NCBI GenBank assembly: GCA_003427395.1
Contig: BFEA01000024.1
Coordinates: 3,755,352-3,780,925, forward strand
Source of the DNA: Chara braunii
Lineage: Eukaryota; Streptophyta; Charophyceae; Charales; Characeae
Direction: 5' to 3'
Length of the DNA stretch: 25,574 nt
Of this stretch, positions 1 to 8,794 are shown in pieces. Both the position numbers and the translations under genes were made by a program. Below the pieces are notes generated by a model. The model was not told the origin of the DNA and made no database searches. It worked only from the letters and a program-made list of their open reading frames with translations. The first letter of the stretch is position 1. Every line of letters starts with the position of its first letter.

Positions 1-69
<69 letters not shown>
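1..69. repeat. (AG)n microsatellite
   Basis: Uninterrupted AG dinucleotide repeat running in from the left edge of the window, so its full length is unknown. It grades into a purine-rich GGAGGA/GAAGAA stretch to about position 300. The purine bias is why long Glu/Lys/Arg-rich reading frames appear here; I do not regard them as genes. Confidence 0.98.
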
Positions 70-71
<2 letters not shown>

Positions 72-1145
72 AGATTGGTTGTGCGGTCCAAGAAAGGAGG
101 TGGCGGCCATAGCCGCCGAACTCGGACACGGAGCAAAAGAGGAAGAAAGAAGAGCGAGTAAGGAGGAGGAGGGAGAGACGAAGGAGGAGAAAGAAGCCAT
201 AGCCGAGGAAGAGGAAGGAGGGACGACGAAGGAGAAGAAAGACATAGCCGGGGTGAAGGAGGAAGAAAGTAAGAAGGAAGGAGGGAGAAGGCGAAGTGAA
301 GGTTGAAGGGAGACAAGGGGTCGGCAGCCATATCCGAGTTGAACGTTGATCAAGGCGTTGACCGAGGAGTTAACCGGGGTTGACCGAAGCATTGACCGAG
401 GAGTTAACCGGGGTTGACCGAAGTGTTGACCGAGGAGTTGACCAGACTTGACCAAGGCATTGACCGGGAAATTGACTGGGGTTGAGTGAAGTGTTGACTG
501 AGTGGTTGACTGGCGTTGACCAAGATGTTGACTGGCAAGTTGACCAGCATTGACCAGCGTTGACCGGAGCTGTTGACCACAAATTTGACCAAGCTAGAGT
601 TAGTATATTCTCGCCAAGCCTTCAGCCTATCCCCTCACCCTATGGATGTGCACTCACCCCATGGTACTTGCTGAGCCTGTCTGTCTCTTCTTTCTGCATT
701 GAGTCTCTTCTGTCCAGGTGATAGGAACTCTGTGTATGAGGTCGTAGAGCTTTGTTGACCAAACCCACATGGGCTGAGTAGGGCTAAAGGCCGTGTCTGA
801 TGACTGACTGACCCGAAGGACAAACCCTCCCAAGGACCGGTACAGACCGGCAGGCTGCTCAGTGTGGCATGGTAGGCCCAAAATCCGAGCTGTGAGAGGA
901 CTTGCTGGTCGCATCATCCTGTCTGCGACATTAAATAGTTCCTGAGGAGTTACGGGGGATCTCCTTAAATGCATCTTGATCAGCATTGAGTCCTGTAGTG
1001 ACAGCTGCAGTACTAGGTCCAGGCTAGAGACCATAGTTGACAAGGTCCTACCCAGATCGTGTAGTCCTTAGAGAGTCGGTCAGGGAGTCAGTGGGTAGGT
1101 CTAAGTGGTGAGGAGTGGGACAATCATTGTCATGCACCCAACACC
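70..1145 (+). other. 5' region of element A (LTR remnant and/or leader)
   Basis: No gene is recognised here. The stretch holds a purine-rich block (70-300) with two copies of the word GCCATAGC (106-113, 196-203), a degenerate TTGAC array, and a leader whose last part (about 1100-1125, TAGGTCTAAGTGGTGAGGAG) matches the element B leader just upstream of its gag ATG. GCCATAGC also occurs in the other LTRs of the window, which hints that the first few hundred bases are LTR R/U5 sequence. I see no convincing primer-binding site. Confidence 0.4.
357..590 (+). repeat. Degenerate tandem array of (G/A)TTGAC(C/T) motifs
   Basis: About 18 copies of TTGAC occur in roughly 235 bases, mostly as TTGACC or TTGACT and spaced 10-14 bases apart, in units such as GTTGACCGAGGAGTTAACCGG. 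This is a minisatellite in the 5' part of element A. TTGAC(C/T) is also the W-box core bound by plant WRKY factors, but the array alone does not show such a role. Confidence 0.85.
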
Positions 1146-1951
1146 ATGGATGATTACCCTATGTACGGCTTGCTCGTGGGGTTCCCCTTCTGGGGGATCC
1201 TTTGGCGTCTTCTTTTTCCGCTAGGCTTCTGGAATGCCTTCACTTGTAGAGTTGACACGAGGGGTGGTGCTAGTACCACTCCCTACACGAAGCAGCAGGA
1301 GGAAGAGGCCGCCAGGATTCTGGCCGAGCAAAAGGCCAGGAAGGAGAAGGAGGAGGTAGTGAAGCAGGCCAAGAAGTTGGCCTTCTTGCAGGAGCCAGCC
1401 GCAAAAAAGAAGAAGTTGGAGGAAGAGTTGGAAATATTGAAGGAGGAGGAGGAAGAGAAGCTGAAAGTCGTAGAAGCAGAAAAAGAAGAAGAAGAAAAAA
1501 AGGTGGAAGAAGAAGTGCCGCTGATAAAAAAAAGTATCAGGGTGGCACAAAGAAGGAGTATCCCTGGCTAGAGAAGAAGGTTAATGAATGGGTTGCTAAT
1601 CTGTCCCTGGGAGAAGAGGAGGCGGCGATGTTATATGTCTCCAAGGCAGAACAAGAGGCGATCATTAAGGAGCTGGAAGCTGAAGAAGATCCCCTCAAGC
1701 GTCAGACGATAGAAGAAGAAAAGAAGCTAGAATGGAAATTGCGTCTGACCAGAGAGAAGAAGATGAGAATGGAGCCGGCAAGTAAGGCGACCAAGGAGTT
1801 GGAGGTGGTGAAGCAGCAAAGGGCACAGATGGAGGTGATGGCGAGGAATATAGAGCTCATAGCAAGGGCCCACGAAGAGCAGTATCAATTCGCGAGGAGC
1901 CAGGATGTAGCTTTGCGATCAATACGATTCGGATTTAGAGAGTTCGCGTGA
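1146..1951 (+). pseudogene. gag: Gag N-terminal part: hydrophobic segment plus coiled coil (element A)
   Basis: The start ATG lies in CACCATGG, a strong eukaryotic initiation context, and the same context opens the element B gag. The protein starts MDDYPM, followed by a hydrophobic segment at about residues 8-28 (rich in Leu, Phe, Trp, Gly) and then a long Lys/Glu-rich stretch expected to form a coiled coil. Frame 1 ends with TAG at 1571. Homology resumes one frame over from about 1575 (KKEYPWLEKK) and runs to TGA at 1951, still highly charged. The shift falls near an A8 run at about 1525-1532. The element B N-terminus is clearly related (MDDYPMFALL). A hydrophobic N-terminus is unusual for Ty3/Gypsy Gag; its role is unknown. 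Confidence 0.8.
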
Positions 1952-2091
1952 GAGATGATGATGTACGTGGGCTCATAAGTTAAGGCGAGGCTAGAAAACA
2001 CAGAGCGATTCTGTACAGGCGTCATAGAGGGCGCAAAGCTTGCTGCTCCAAGGGAGGAGGAAGCTCGCCCCGTAGAGAGTCAGTCAAGGTA

Positions 2092-3184
2092 AAGTTCCCT
2101 GACTCATACAGTGGGAAGGAGGAGGAGAACTTCAATAATTGGGAGGGAAATGTGAACTCCTACGTACACCTTCATAAAATAGCTCCTGAGGAACAAGTCC
2201 TACTCGCTTTCCATGCCCTCAAAGACGAAGCAGCTAGCTTCGCTAGATCGCTCTGCCGCGCTGCTAAATGCGATAATGACATGGTCACCTATTCCCTGAT
2301 CACCCCCCTCAGTGACTTCGTTAAGTTACTGCGTGAGAGGTTTGCAGATGTCACACGAAGTGTTAGAGCTTCTGACAAACTGCAAACCATCCATTCCCGC
2401 CAATTGCAGAGTGCTCGAGCACTCAAAGGAGTTATGGATGAGTTGGTAGCTGTTCCTGGCCATGGGGTTACTGAGACCCAGTTGGTCAACCTGTTCTATC
2501 GTGCCATACCCGAACCTTTTGCGCGGGCACTTCTTTGAGAAGAGTAAGGAGTCTACTATGACCTACGATACTCTGAGTAGGGAAGTGGTAGTGTTTGAAG
2601 CGCAGTCCATACCAGTTTCCACTTTCTGGCACAAGGACCTTGACAAGGGCAAGAAGTGGAAAGGCCATACCATCTCGGGTCAGGTTAACGGCAAGGATCA
2701 CGTGATCCTTACACTAGACGAGGATGGTATGGAGGAGGTCCCATATGATCAGATAGAGTGGGGCCTAGAGGAAGAGGACAGTAGCACTACTCAGGGGAGG
2801 ACTTACGTTGTTGTCGCGGCTGGAGGGAGGCCGCAAGGAAGAGGAAGAGGCCGGGGCCAAGGGGGCCGGGCCTCTGGTGGTCAAGGAAAAGGCGATCAGG
2901 GGGTTGGTGGCAGAGGAGGTCGCCAAGCAGGAGGTAGGGGTCAAGGTCCCCCGCAAAACCGCTCTGGTTACAACCGATCACCTCCCAGGAGCGGTGGATG
3001 GCACCCTGTCTTGCCGCAAGGCAGGCCCTGGGAAGATCTGGGCCTAGAACAAACAGTTTGGCAGAGGAGGATACATCAGGATCAGTGTGTCTATTGCGGT
3101 GATCCGGGGCATATTATTAAATACTGCCCTAAGTACAGAGAGGCCCGGTTTGCTGCACAGGCAGCAAAAGGCAACCGCCGGTAG
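2092..3184 (+). pseudogene. gag: Gag core and nucleocapsid (element A)
   Basis: The reading frame from 2092 encodes a retrotransposon Gag-like core (SGKEEENFNNW, then helical segments around LKDEAASFARSL and FADVTRS), ending at 2538. Homology continues one frame over (about 2525-3184) through a linker containing MTYDTLSREVVVFEAQ. An Arg/Gly-rich region follows at about 2818-2960. A CCHC zinc knuckle, CVYCGDPGHIIKYC (CX2CX4HX4C), lies at about 3088-3130. RG-rich sequence plus a zinc knuckle is the usual nucleic-acid-binding nucleocapsid layout. One frameshift is needed near 2525. The section 1952-2091, linking to the coiled coil, is too decayed to read with confidence. Confidence 0.88.
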
Positions 3185-3258
3185 GGGTTGCGACTGCCCT
3201 TACCCGTAGACCATGTGGAGAAGAGTGCGCGCACCACATAGAAACTCCCAAACCACAT

Positions 3259-3789
3259 GTGTCTATGGTAGAGGTTGCTGGCCAATGCCTAGATAACTGT
3301 CCAGAGACTTCTTGTGTTAGAGTCTCTCTATGCACTTCCCTCATAGGCGTGGCAGAAGAGTTGAAGGAGAGAATGCCTGCTTGGGCCAAGATGAAGAAAG
3401 ATGCTAAAGGACAACTAGTTTTAGTAGACGTAGAGGTCTTTAGAGGCAAAGTAGGGGCCCTTATAGACAATGGGGCCCCCCGCAACTATATTAGTAGGAA
3501 AGCGCTGCAGAAGCTGAAGTTAAATTTGAAGGTCCAAAAGTTAGAAGACCCCATAGTCAGTATCCTCGCAGACAACCGCACTATGCGAGTCGAGGATTAT
3601 GTAGAGAGAGTCCAAGCGTACTTTCGCCTAGAGAAAGATGGGAAGGTAGAGAGGGTTCTCCATTATTCCCTGACTCTTCTCGTAGAAGATAGTCTTTCCT
3701 TCAATATGGTCCTGGGGAATGGACTGGGGAGAGGCAGTAGGGGCCACACTCCACTTGAGAGAGCAGAGTGTAGGTTCCCAAGTCCATGA
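3259..3789 (+). pseudogene. Retropepsin-type aspartic protease (element A)
   Basis: The segment VGALIDNGAPRNYISRKAL aligns with the element B protease VGALIDSGSTRIYISKKRL. The catalytic Asp is retained (3466-3468) but the usual Ser/Thr after it is Asn (3469-3471), which departs from the D-S/T-G rule for retropepsins and would probably impair activity. The second half, including a degraded LGNDWG-like motif, leaves frame near 3720, where an indel separates MVLGN from the following WGEAVG reading. The domain would process Gag-Pol in a live element. It lies between the nucleocapsid and RT, the normal Ty3/Gypsy order. Confidence 0.8.
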
Positions 3790-3945
3790 GGCGAAGTCAA
3801 GACTGCTTGCCTGTTTCATGTATCCGGAGTAGACAACACCCCTCCATATTGCTGTCTCAGTGCTCCCGCGTTTGCGCGATTAGTGAGAAAGGAGTAACTA
3901 GAAGAGTAGGTTTTTGTAGCCTATGTCAACCCTGTTACTAAGCCT

Positions 3946-4794
3946 AAGGAAGAAAAACCTATGGAACCAGTCATTGCCAAGCTGCTGCAGAAGTATATGG
4001 ATTTAGCTCAACCGCCTGCTGGAGTAGTGTCGCGGCCCATCCAATATCGCATTGAGATAGAGCCTGACAGTAGAACTCCGAAGGGGGCCGTGTACAGAAT
4101 GTCCCCAAGATAGTTAGAGGAACCGCGTAAGCATTTAGATGAGCTCCTAGAGAAGGGTTGGATTATGCCCAGTTCGTCTTCGTTTGGAGCGCCTGTTCTT
4201 TTTGTTCCCAAGAAGGAGGGAGAGCTTAAAATGTGTATAGACTACAGGGGTCTCAATGTCGTCACAGTGAAGAATGCAGAACCACTGCCTTGTATAGATG
4301 ATCTATTAGACCGGGTGCAGGGCTGCAAGTACTTCTCGAAGATAGATTTTAAATCTGACTATCATTCGATAGAAGTTCACCCTGATGATCAGCATAAGAC
4401 GACATTCCGGACTAGATATGTGCACTATGAGTTTATTATAGTAATGCCCTTTGGACTTACTAATGTGCCAGCTACATTCCAACGCTATATGAATGATCTG
4501 CTTAGGCCGTGGCTAGATAGATTCGTAGTAGTTTACCTACATGATATTCTAGTGTTTAGTAAGACCCTCCAGAAGCATAAGTGCCATCTGAGGTAGGTCT
4601 TGGAGAAGCTGAGAGAAGCTAACTTCATGATCAACGCGAAGTAGTGCGAATGAGCCAAGACACAAGTCTTGTACTTGGGCCATGTCTTAGATGGAGATGG
4701 CACAAAACCTGAGGACAGTAAGATAGCAACAATCAGAGATTGTCCAACGCCCCGCACATTGATAAAATTGCGGTCGTTTCTAGGCCTAGCCAAC
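3946..4794 (+). pseudogene. Reverse transcriptase (element A), catalytic box mutated
   Basis: Canonical Ty3/Gypsy RT blocks are visible in order: the RMSP region, [35 protein letters not shown], the catalytic KIDFKSDYHSI block, and MPFGLTNVPATFQRYMNDLL. The YLDD box reads YLHD: His replaces the first Asp (codon at 4540-4542), which should abolish polymerisation. In-frame stops include TAG at about 4111 (where element B has Glu), TAG at 4594, and TAG and TGA near 4640-4652 (KKCEWAK in element B). The longest open stretch is 4165-4596. The copy is nonfunctional. Confidence 0.92.
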
Positions 4795-5340
4795 TATTAG
4801 AGAAAGTTCGTGGGGAACTTCTCCACCATCGCTGCACCCCTTCACAAGTTGTTAAAGAAAAATGCAATCTGGGAATGGGATAGAGACTGTACGTCGGCCT
4901 TGAAGAAGTTAAAGCGGGCCTTGATAGAGTATCCAGTCCTCAAGGTAGCTGATCCGTCTTTACCTATTGTCGTCACCACCGACGCAAGTCAGTATGGTAT
5001 AGGTGTTTTTTACAGCAAGATGATGGCAATGGGTATAGACCCATAGAGTTCATATCTGCTAGGATGCCTTCAGAGAAGGTAGCGACATCTACCTATGAGA
5101 GGGAACTCTACGCTCTCAGGCACGCATTAGACCACTAGAAGCACTGGGAGGTACTTCAAAGTGTATTCATACCACGAGAAGCTAAGGTGGTTGAAGACGC
5201 AAGCCAAGATGACACCTAAGCTGACTAGGAGGGCCGCCGAGATAGATCAGTTTGACTTTGAGCTCAAACCAGGTAAAGGGAAGTATAAAGTAGTCGCGAA
5301 CGCTCGGAATAGGAGGGCTGGTGACTTCGGAGCAATAGTT
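4795..5340 (+). pseudogene. RT connection and RNase H (element A)
   Basis: Homology starts at RKFVGNFSTIAAPLHKLLKK and continues to VVTTDASQYGIGV, which holds the first RNase H acidic residue (TDA). A frameshift near 5010 breaks the reading, and homology then continues through STYERELYALRHALDH, followed by TAG at about 5137. Another shift leads to YFKVYSYHEKLRWLKTQ, where element B has VYSDHETLRW. The Asp of that motif, one of the RNase H acidic positions, is Tyr here. The ADALSRR-like linker to integrase is degraded to ANARNRR. In a live element this domain would remove RNA from the RNA/DNA hybrid. Confidence 0.85.
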
Positions 5341-6124
5341 CACTATCGGGATATAGGGAGAGACCGACAAAAGAAAGTTAAGGAAGCGTATGCGCAGGAC
5401 CCTATTTATAGCGATCTCCTCAAAAGAGTTAAGGAGGCTCCAGAGACTGAACCAGACTACCGCACTACTGACGGCTTACTGTTCGAGAACACTAGCGTAC
5501 CTGACCGCTTATGCATTCCCAACAGTGAAGAGATCCGTGGTTTGATCTTAGGGGAATGCCACGACACAGAGGGACATTTTGGTTGGCAGAAGATGTTAGC
5601 CAACCTTATACGCACATATACTTGGCCTGGCATGAAGGCTGACTGCATAGAGTACGTACACAGTTGTAAGGTGTGCCAGCGAAATAAGACCACTACACGA
5701 GCCCCTCTTGGTCTTCTCAGACCCTTGCCTATTCCCGCAGGGCCGCAGGACCCGGAGTGCGTCCATTGACTTCATGGACGCCGGGGTCAGGAGTAGGCAT
5801 GGCAAGAGCCAAGTCATGGTGATAGTTGATAGATTTAGCAAGTATGCAGTGTTTGTTTCTTTGTCGTCAGAGGCATGTACAGACTTAGTAATACAAAAGT
5901 TTTTTTATTATTGGGTCAGTCACCATGGGTTACCGCTGTCTATAGCTAGTGACAGAGATACCCGGTTCACTCCTCAGAACTGGCAGGAACTAATGAGAGT
6001 GTATGGCTCTAAGTTGTTGATGTCATCCGGCCGTCACCTAGGGACCAACGGTCAGACTGAGCAGATGAACAAAGTCCTGCAGCAGGTTCTAAGAATGTAC
6101 ATTAGACCCGACCAAGTTAACTAG
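5341..6124 (+). pseudogene. Integrase zinc-binding domain and catalytic core (element A)
   Basis: The N-terminal HHCC zinc motif is intact: HDTEGH followed by CKVC (about 5560-5680). The frame shifts near 5755, just before the core. The core reads SIDFMDAG (first Asp), then SDRDTRF (second Asp) and GQTEQMNK (Glu), so the DDE triad is present. The conserved VIVDRFSKYAVF block lies between. The frame is stopped by TAG at 6122-6124, where element B has Trp (QIDWDE), consistent with a G-to-A change. Integrase would join the element's ends to target DNA. Retention of the triad despite other damage fits neutral decay. Confidence 0.9.
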
Positions 6125-6130
6125 GATGAG

Positions 6131-6856
6131 ATGCTCCCAAAGGTAGCCAGTGCCTATAATAACAGTGTGCACTCAGCCACTTGTCGCACTCCCAACGAAA
6201 TTCAGAAGTCCTTTAGAGCGCGTAGACCGTTTGAGGGACCCAACCGGGATCAGATTCAAAGGCTACCACCCGGAACTAGGGAGTTCGCGATACAACATGA
6301 GAGAGACATTGCTACCATAGTAGAGAACCTCAGGAAGGACCAGCATAGAATGATAGAGCAAGCCAATAAGCACCGTCGCCCATCACCGTTTCAAGTAGGC
6401 GACTTAGTCTGCGTCAAGTCTGAAGAGTTTGCTCCTGAGGAGAGCATCTCACAAAAGTTACTGCCTGCATACCGAGGACCGTGGCCAGTCTTAGAAGTCA
6501 AGGGCGGAGAGGATGGACCGTCCTACATAGTCGAGATTCCAGCACATGTCCACACCTACCCGGCGTTTCATGCGTCAAAGTTGCTGCCTTGTACCACGAG
6601 TCAACAGTTTCCATCACGGAGGTCCATGATTCCTCCAGACATGGATGGAAGGTATGACATTGACGGCATCATAGGTGAAGATGTCTTCAGAACAGGAGGT
6701 AGGGGTCATCCACAGAAACAGTATAAGGTCAGGTTCGCTTTTCAGGAACCAGAGGACGACCACTGGTTTACATGAACAGAACTTCTTGAGACCGCTCCTG
6801 ATGTAGTTCGCGCCTATGAGAGAGATAGGAAAGATAAAGGTCCAGCCTTAGACTGA
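6131..6856 (+). pseudogene. Integrase C-terminus with GPY/F-like motif and chromodomain (element A)
   Basis: This continues the integrase core in the same frame after the TAG at 6122-6124. It contains LPAYRGPWPVLEV, matching the GPY/F module of Ty3/Gypsy integrases, then YPAFHASKLLP and a terminal YDIDGIIGEDVFRTGGRG...YKVRFAFQEPEDDHWFT block. The last block has the spacing and aromatic residues of a chromodomain, placing the element among chromoviruses, whose chromodomains are known to guide integration toward particular chromatin. A TGA at 6773-6775 replaces the Arg codon of element B (WFTRDEL), most simply CGA to TGA. The natural end is TGA at 6854-6856. Confidence 0.88.
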
Positions 6857-6860
6857 AGTA

Positions 6861-6894
6861 TTCTCGGAGGACCTCGAATTTAGGCCGGCGGGAG
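6861..6894 (+). other. Conserved pre-LTR block, probable polypurine-tract region (element A)
   Basis: This 34-base noncoding block lies between the end of pol and the LTR. It matches the equivalent block of element B (14787-14754, minus strand) at about 31 of 34 positions, including TTCTCGGAGGACCTCGAA exactly. Its end, GGCGGGAG, directly precedes the LTR start TGAAAC and would be the plus-strand primer (polypurine tract), although it is short and contains a C. Confidence 0.6.
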
Positions 6895-7119
6895 TGAAAC
6901 GGTTTTCACCTTAGCAGTAGCAGATGCAAATCCCAGGGCTTGATCCCTAGACCTTACCACACCCATGTACAGTACCAAGTCGACCCCTGTGTGTTTGAAC
7001 CCGTGACCTGTGTTTTGGTAGTTGACTGTTGCCTGTCGTAGGTCTGTGTAGCTGTAGGGGTTCGATCTGTAGGTCCGTCGACTAGGGGTCATATTTGTGT
7101 AGAGGCCGTAGCTTAGCAA

Positions 7120-7201
7120 TTCCGAAAGGTCAAGGTCATAGCTGCTACAGTCCTGAAAGGTCAAGGTCGTAGCTGGTACAGTTCCGAAAGGCCAAGTCCG
7201 G
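7120..7201 (+). repeat. 31-bp tandem repeat in the U3 of element A
   Basis: About 2.6 copies of a 31-base unit, TTCCGAAAGGTCAAGGTC(A/G)TAGCTG(C/G)TACAG, start at 7120, 7151 and 7182. They lie about 200-280 bases upstream of the TATA box, where enhancer repeats are often found in LTRs. Confidence 0.85.
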
Positions 7202-7398
7202 AAGGTCCGGAAGTGGCCTCTCGAGTTTTTCTCACGTTTCTCACAGCAGACCAGAGGCAAGTGGGCAAGTGGTGAGTCCAACTTCACTTAGTCAGCGGTA
7301 CCCAGTCCCAGTCTCACTTTGTACAGTCAGCAAGTACCATGAGGGACTGTGTGCACCATGGGCCCGATGGAAAAGGGCAGATCAGCGACTTACAGAAG

Positions 7399-7405
7399 TA
7401 TAAAT
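7399..7405 (+). promoter_or_regulatory. TATA box of the element A 3' LTR
   Basis: TATAAAT lies about 505 bases into the LTR. The left LTR of element B has a TATAAG at a similar offset (about 455 bases), supporting this as the LTR core promoter. Transcription would start about 25-35 bases downstream, near 7430. Confidence 0.6.
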
Positions 7406-7859
7406 CAAGAGGCAGCGTCCAGCCATTCATTCATTCCTGCGTGAGCCATGCGGAAGCGCTGCCATAGCGTCTTGTGCAAGGTGGTCAGCAGATGCCCGAG
7501 GTCGAAGTGGGCTGAAGGGAGATAGAGTATCCATAGCCAGTAGGGGTTAGACGACCATAGCCGCTGTAGCTTAAAGGCAGAGTCCAGCGTGTGTGTGTGT
7601 GTGTGTGTTGTGTACTGAGTTGGTGCGCATGGGATATCCAGGGAGATCCAGAGTCGAGTGCGTGGCACGGTTGTGTGAATACAGTGTTGGACAGAGGATG
7701 TGTGAGCGCTCAGGCGCCATAGCCAGTGGAAGCGAGTTTGTATCCAAACTGTGATCTCGACTTGCATATCTCTGAGCTTTGTGTCGGCGCACAACGCCAG
7801 TGTGAATTTCCATTTGTTTGCATGTATGCGAAGTGAAGAAGAAAGCCAGTCTGATTGCA

Positions 7860-8408
7860 TAATAGACTAAGGGCTATCCACCTCGGAGGGAAAATATACG
7901 CTCCATAACCTGTCACCCAAACTCTGGAGATAGAGGTCAGTTTTTGAGGCTGCAAACAGGGGCCCTGTGCTGGAGGCTGCTGCTATCTTACCCCTCCCTT
8001 CAATCCTTCCTTTCCCCCCTTCCTCCTCCCTGCCACATGTACACAAAGAGGATGGTTCCGAGCGAATCGTCTCTCGACTAATAGCTGACCTGCAATCATT
8101 CGGTCCGTTCAGCAATATCATGATGGCAGCGGCCGTGACAAGCCCGCCGATATCTGGCACCTCTTGACTCATGTGTTTCCCCATCCCCTCTTCCCACCAT
8201 CTCTGTGAGCGCTGTATGCGCTAGGCAGAGGATGGAATCATCATCTTATGGCTCATAGTTGCACCAGCAGTCATTGGGTGAGCTGGACAATATGGCCGTG
8301 ACACCAACAAGCAAAACAAAATGTCTGAAAAGAATGGGGGAATGTGAGAAATGACCCAATGAACTAAGAATCAAAGCGCTGCTCAGGGGGTCCAAAACGG
8401 AAAGCCCG
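7860..8408. other. Unassigned, probably intronic sequence
   Basis: No gene, repeat or RNA is recognised. The stretch includes a pyrimidine-rich segment at about 7985-8030, which generates an unconvincing minus-strand frame (8184-7867). By position it should be part of the malate synthase intron downstream of the exon at 9639-9780. Confidence 0.4.
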
Positions 8409-8474
8409 ACTCTTCAGACAAATAGTGTTCTGAACTACAGGTCGTTAGACTCAGCACTGAGTTTCTAGAAAAAG
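8409..8474. repeat. Dispersed direct repeat X, copy 1
   Basis: ACTCTTCAGACAA...CTCAGCACTGAGTTTCTAGAAAAAG is repeated in the same orientation at 8946-9016. Copy 1 directly abuts the first SINE-like sequence, while copy 2 lies about 20 bases beyond the second, so X may be part of a larger composite repeat. Confidence 0.75.
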
Positions 8475-8605
8475 GGGCTCATTCATATCATTGCCCTCCA
8501 AGCGCAAAATCCAATGGTTCTGAAAATTGCAAACGCTCCGTCCAGGCATCGAACCTGCAACCTGCTGATTGAAAATCAGAACGCTTGCCACAAGGCAAAG
8601 TGAGC
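8475..8605 (-). mobile_element. tRNA-derived SINE, copy 1
   Basis: The minus strand from 8605 to about 8535 resembles a tRNA. It has an A-box-like TTGCCTTGTGG, an anticodon-arm-like CTGATTTTCAATCAG, and a perfect B box GGTTCGATGCC (8555-8545). The ends GCTC and GAGC can pair. If the loop is read as TTTTCAA the anticodon would be UUC. The 60-base body that follows ends at ATGATATGAATGAGCCCC. A second copy of the same 131-base length and orientation lies at 8925-8795, and a body attached to the tRNA-like head in both copies marks a SINE rather than a tRNA gene. Confidence 0.7.
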
Positions 8606-8794
8606 TGGGATGAAACGGCGCAGATGCAAATTTCATCCGACCCCAGCATGGTTAATACATGACATACCACCATGACGCGGTGTACCCGGACACAACTTCA
8701 ACCAAGTAGCCCTCCTTGTGCCAGTAGCTCAAGGGGGCTCAGATGCCAACCAAACCGGTTACAATCTCCCGGCAGCTTAAAGCATGCTGCGTGA

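Larger units (their letters stand above)
70..7859 (+). mobile_element. Ty3/Gypsy chromovirus, decayed copy (element A)
   Basis: The domain order gag, protease, reverse transcriptase, RNase H, integrase, chromodomain-like C-terminus is that of Metaviridae chromoviruses. All domains are recognisable but the reading frame is broken by many stops and frameshifts, so this is a dead copy. The 3' LTR begins at 6895. I could not find a matching 5' LTR: the sequence upstream of gag does not visibly match the 3' LTR, and the 5' end may lie outside the window. Both outer borders are therefore uncertain. The element lies antisense to malate synthase, probably inside the intron that follows the exon at 9639-9780. 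Confidence 0.85.
6895..7859 (+). repeat. 3' LTR of element A (3' end approximate)
   Basis: Starts with TGAAACGGTTTTCACC directly after the pre-LTR block. The element B LTR starts TGAAAGGCCTTCCAC. A TATAAAT box lies about 505 bases in, where the U3/R junction is expected. Downstream are one exact GCCATAGC copy at 7461-7468, another at 7716-7723, and a (TG)n tract at 7589-7608. The end was placed at the CA of GATTGCA (7858-7859) only because it fits a TG...CA layout. No target-site duplication can be tested because the 5' end is missing. Confidence 0.5.

Noticed and set aside
79-306. Glu/Lys-rich frame after the (AG)n tract
   Set aside because: It is explained by purine-rich low-complexity DNA and starts at TTG; there is no sign of a gene.
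1520-1575. Programmed -1 frameshift at the A8 run in element A gag
   Set aside because: The frame change in element B gag is of the opposite sign and at a different place, so it is not a shared recoding signal.
1146-6856. Reassigned genetic code (TAG read as Gln), because many in-frame stops in element A are TAG
   Set aside because: At most homologous positions the other copy has Glu, Lys, Trp, Tyr or Arg, not Gln. The stops mix TAG, TGA and TAA and come with frameshifts, as expected of ordinary decay. The malate synthase exons give no support.
8535-8605. Functional tRNA gene
   Set aside because: The acceptor and T stems have mismatches, and the tRNA-like part carries the same non-tRNA body in both copies, so it is a SINE head.
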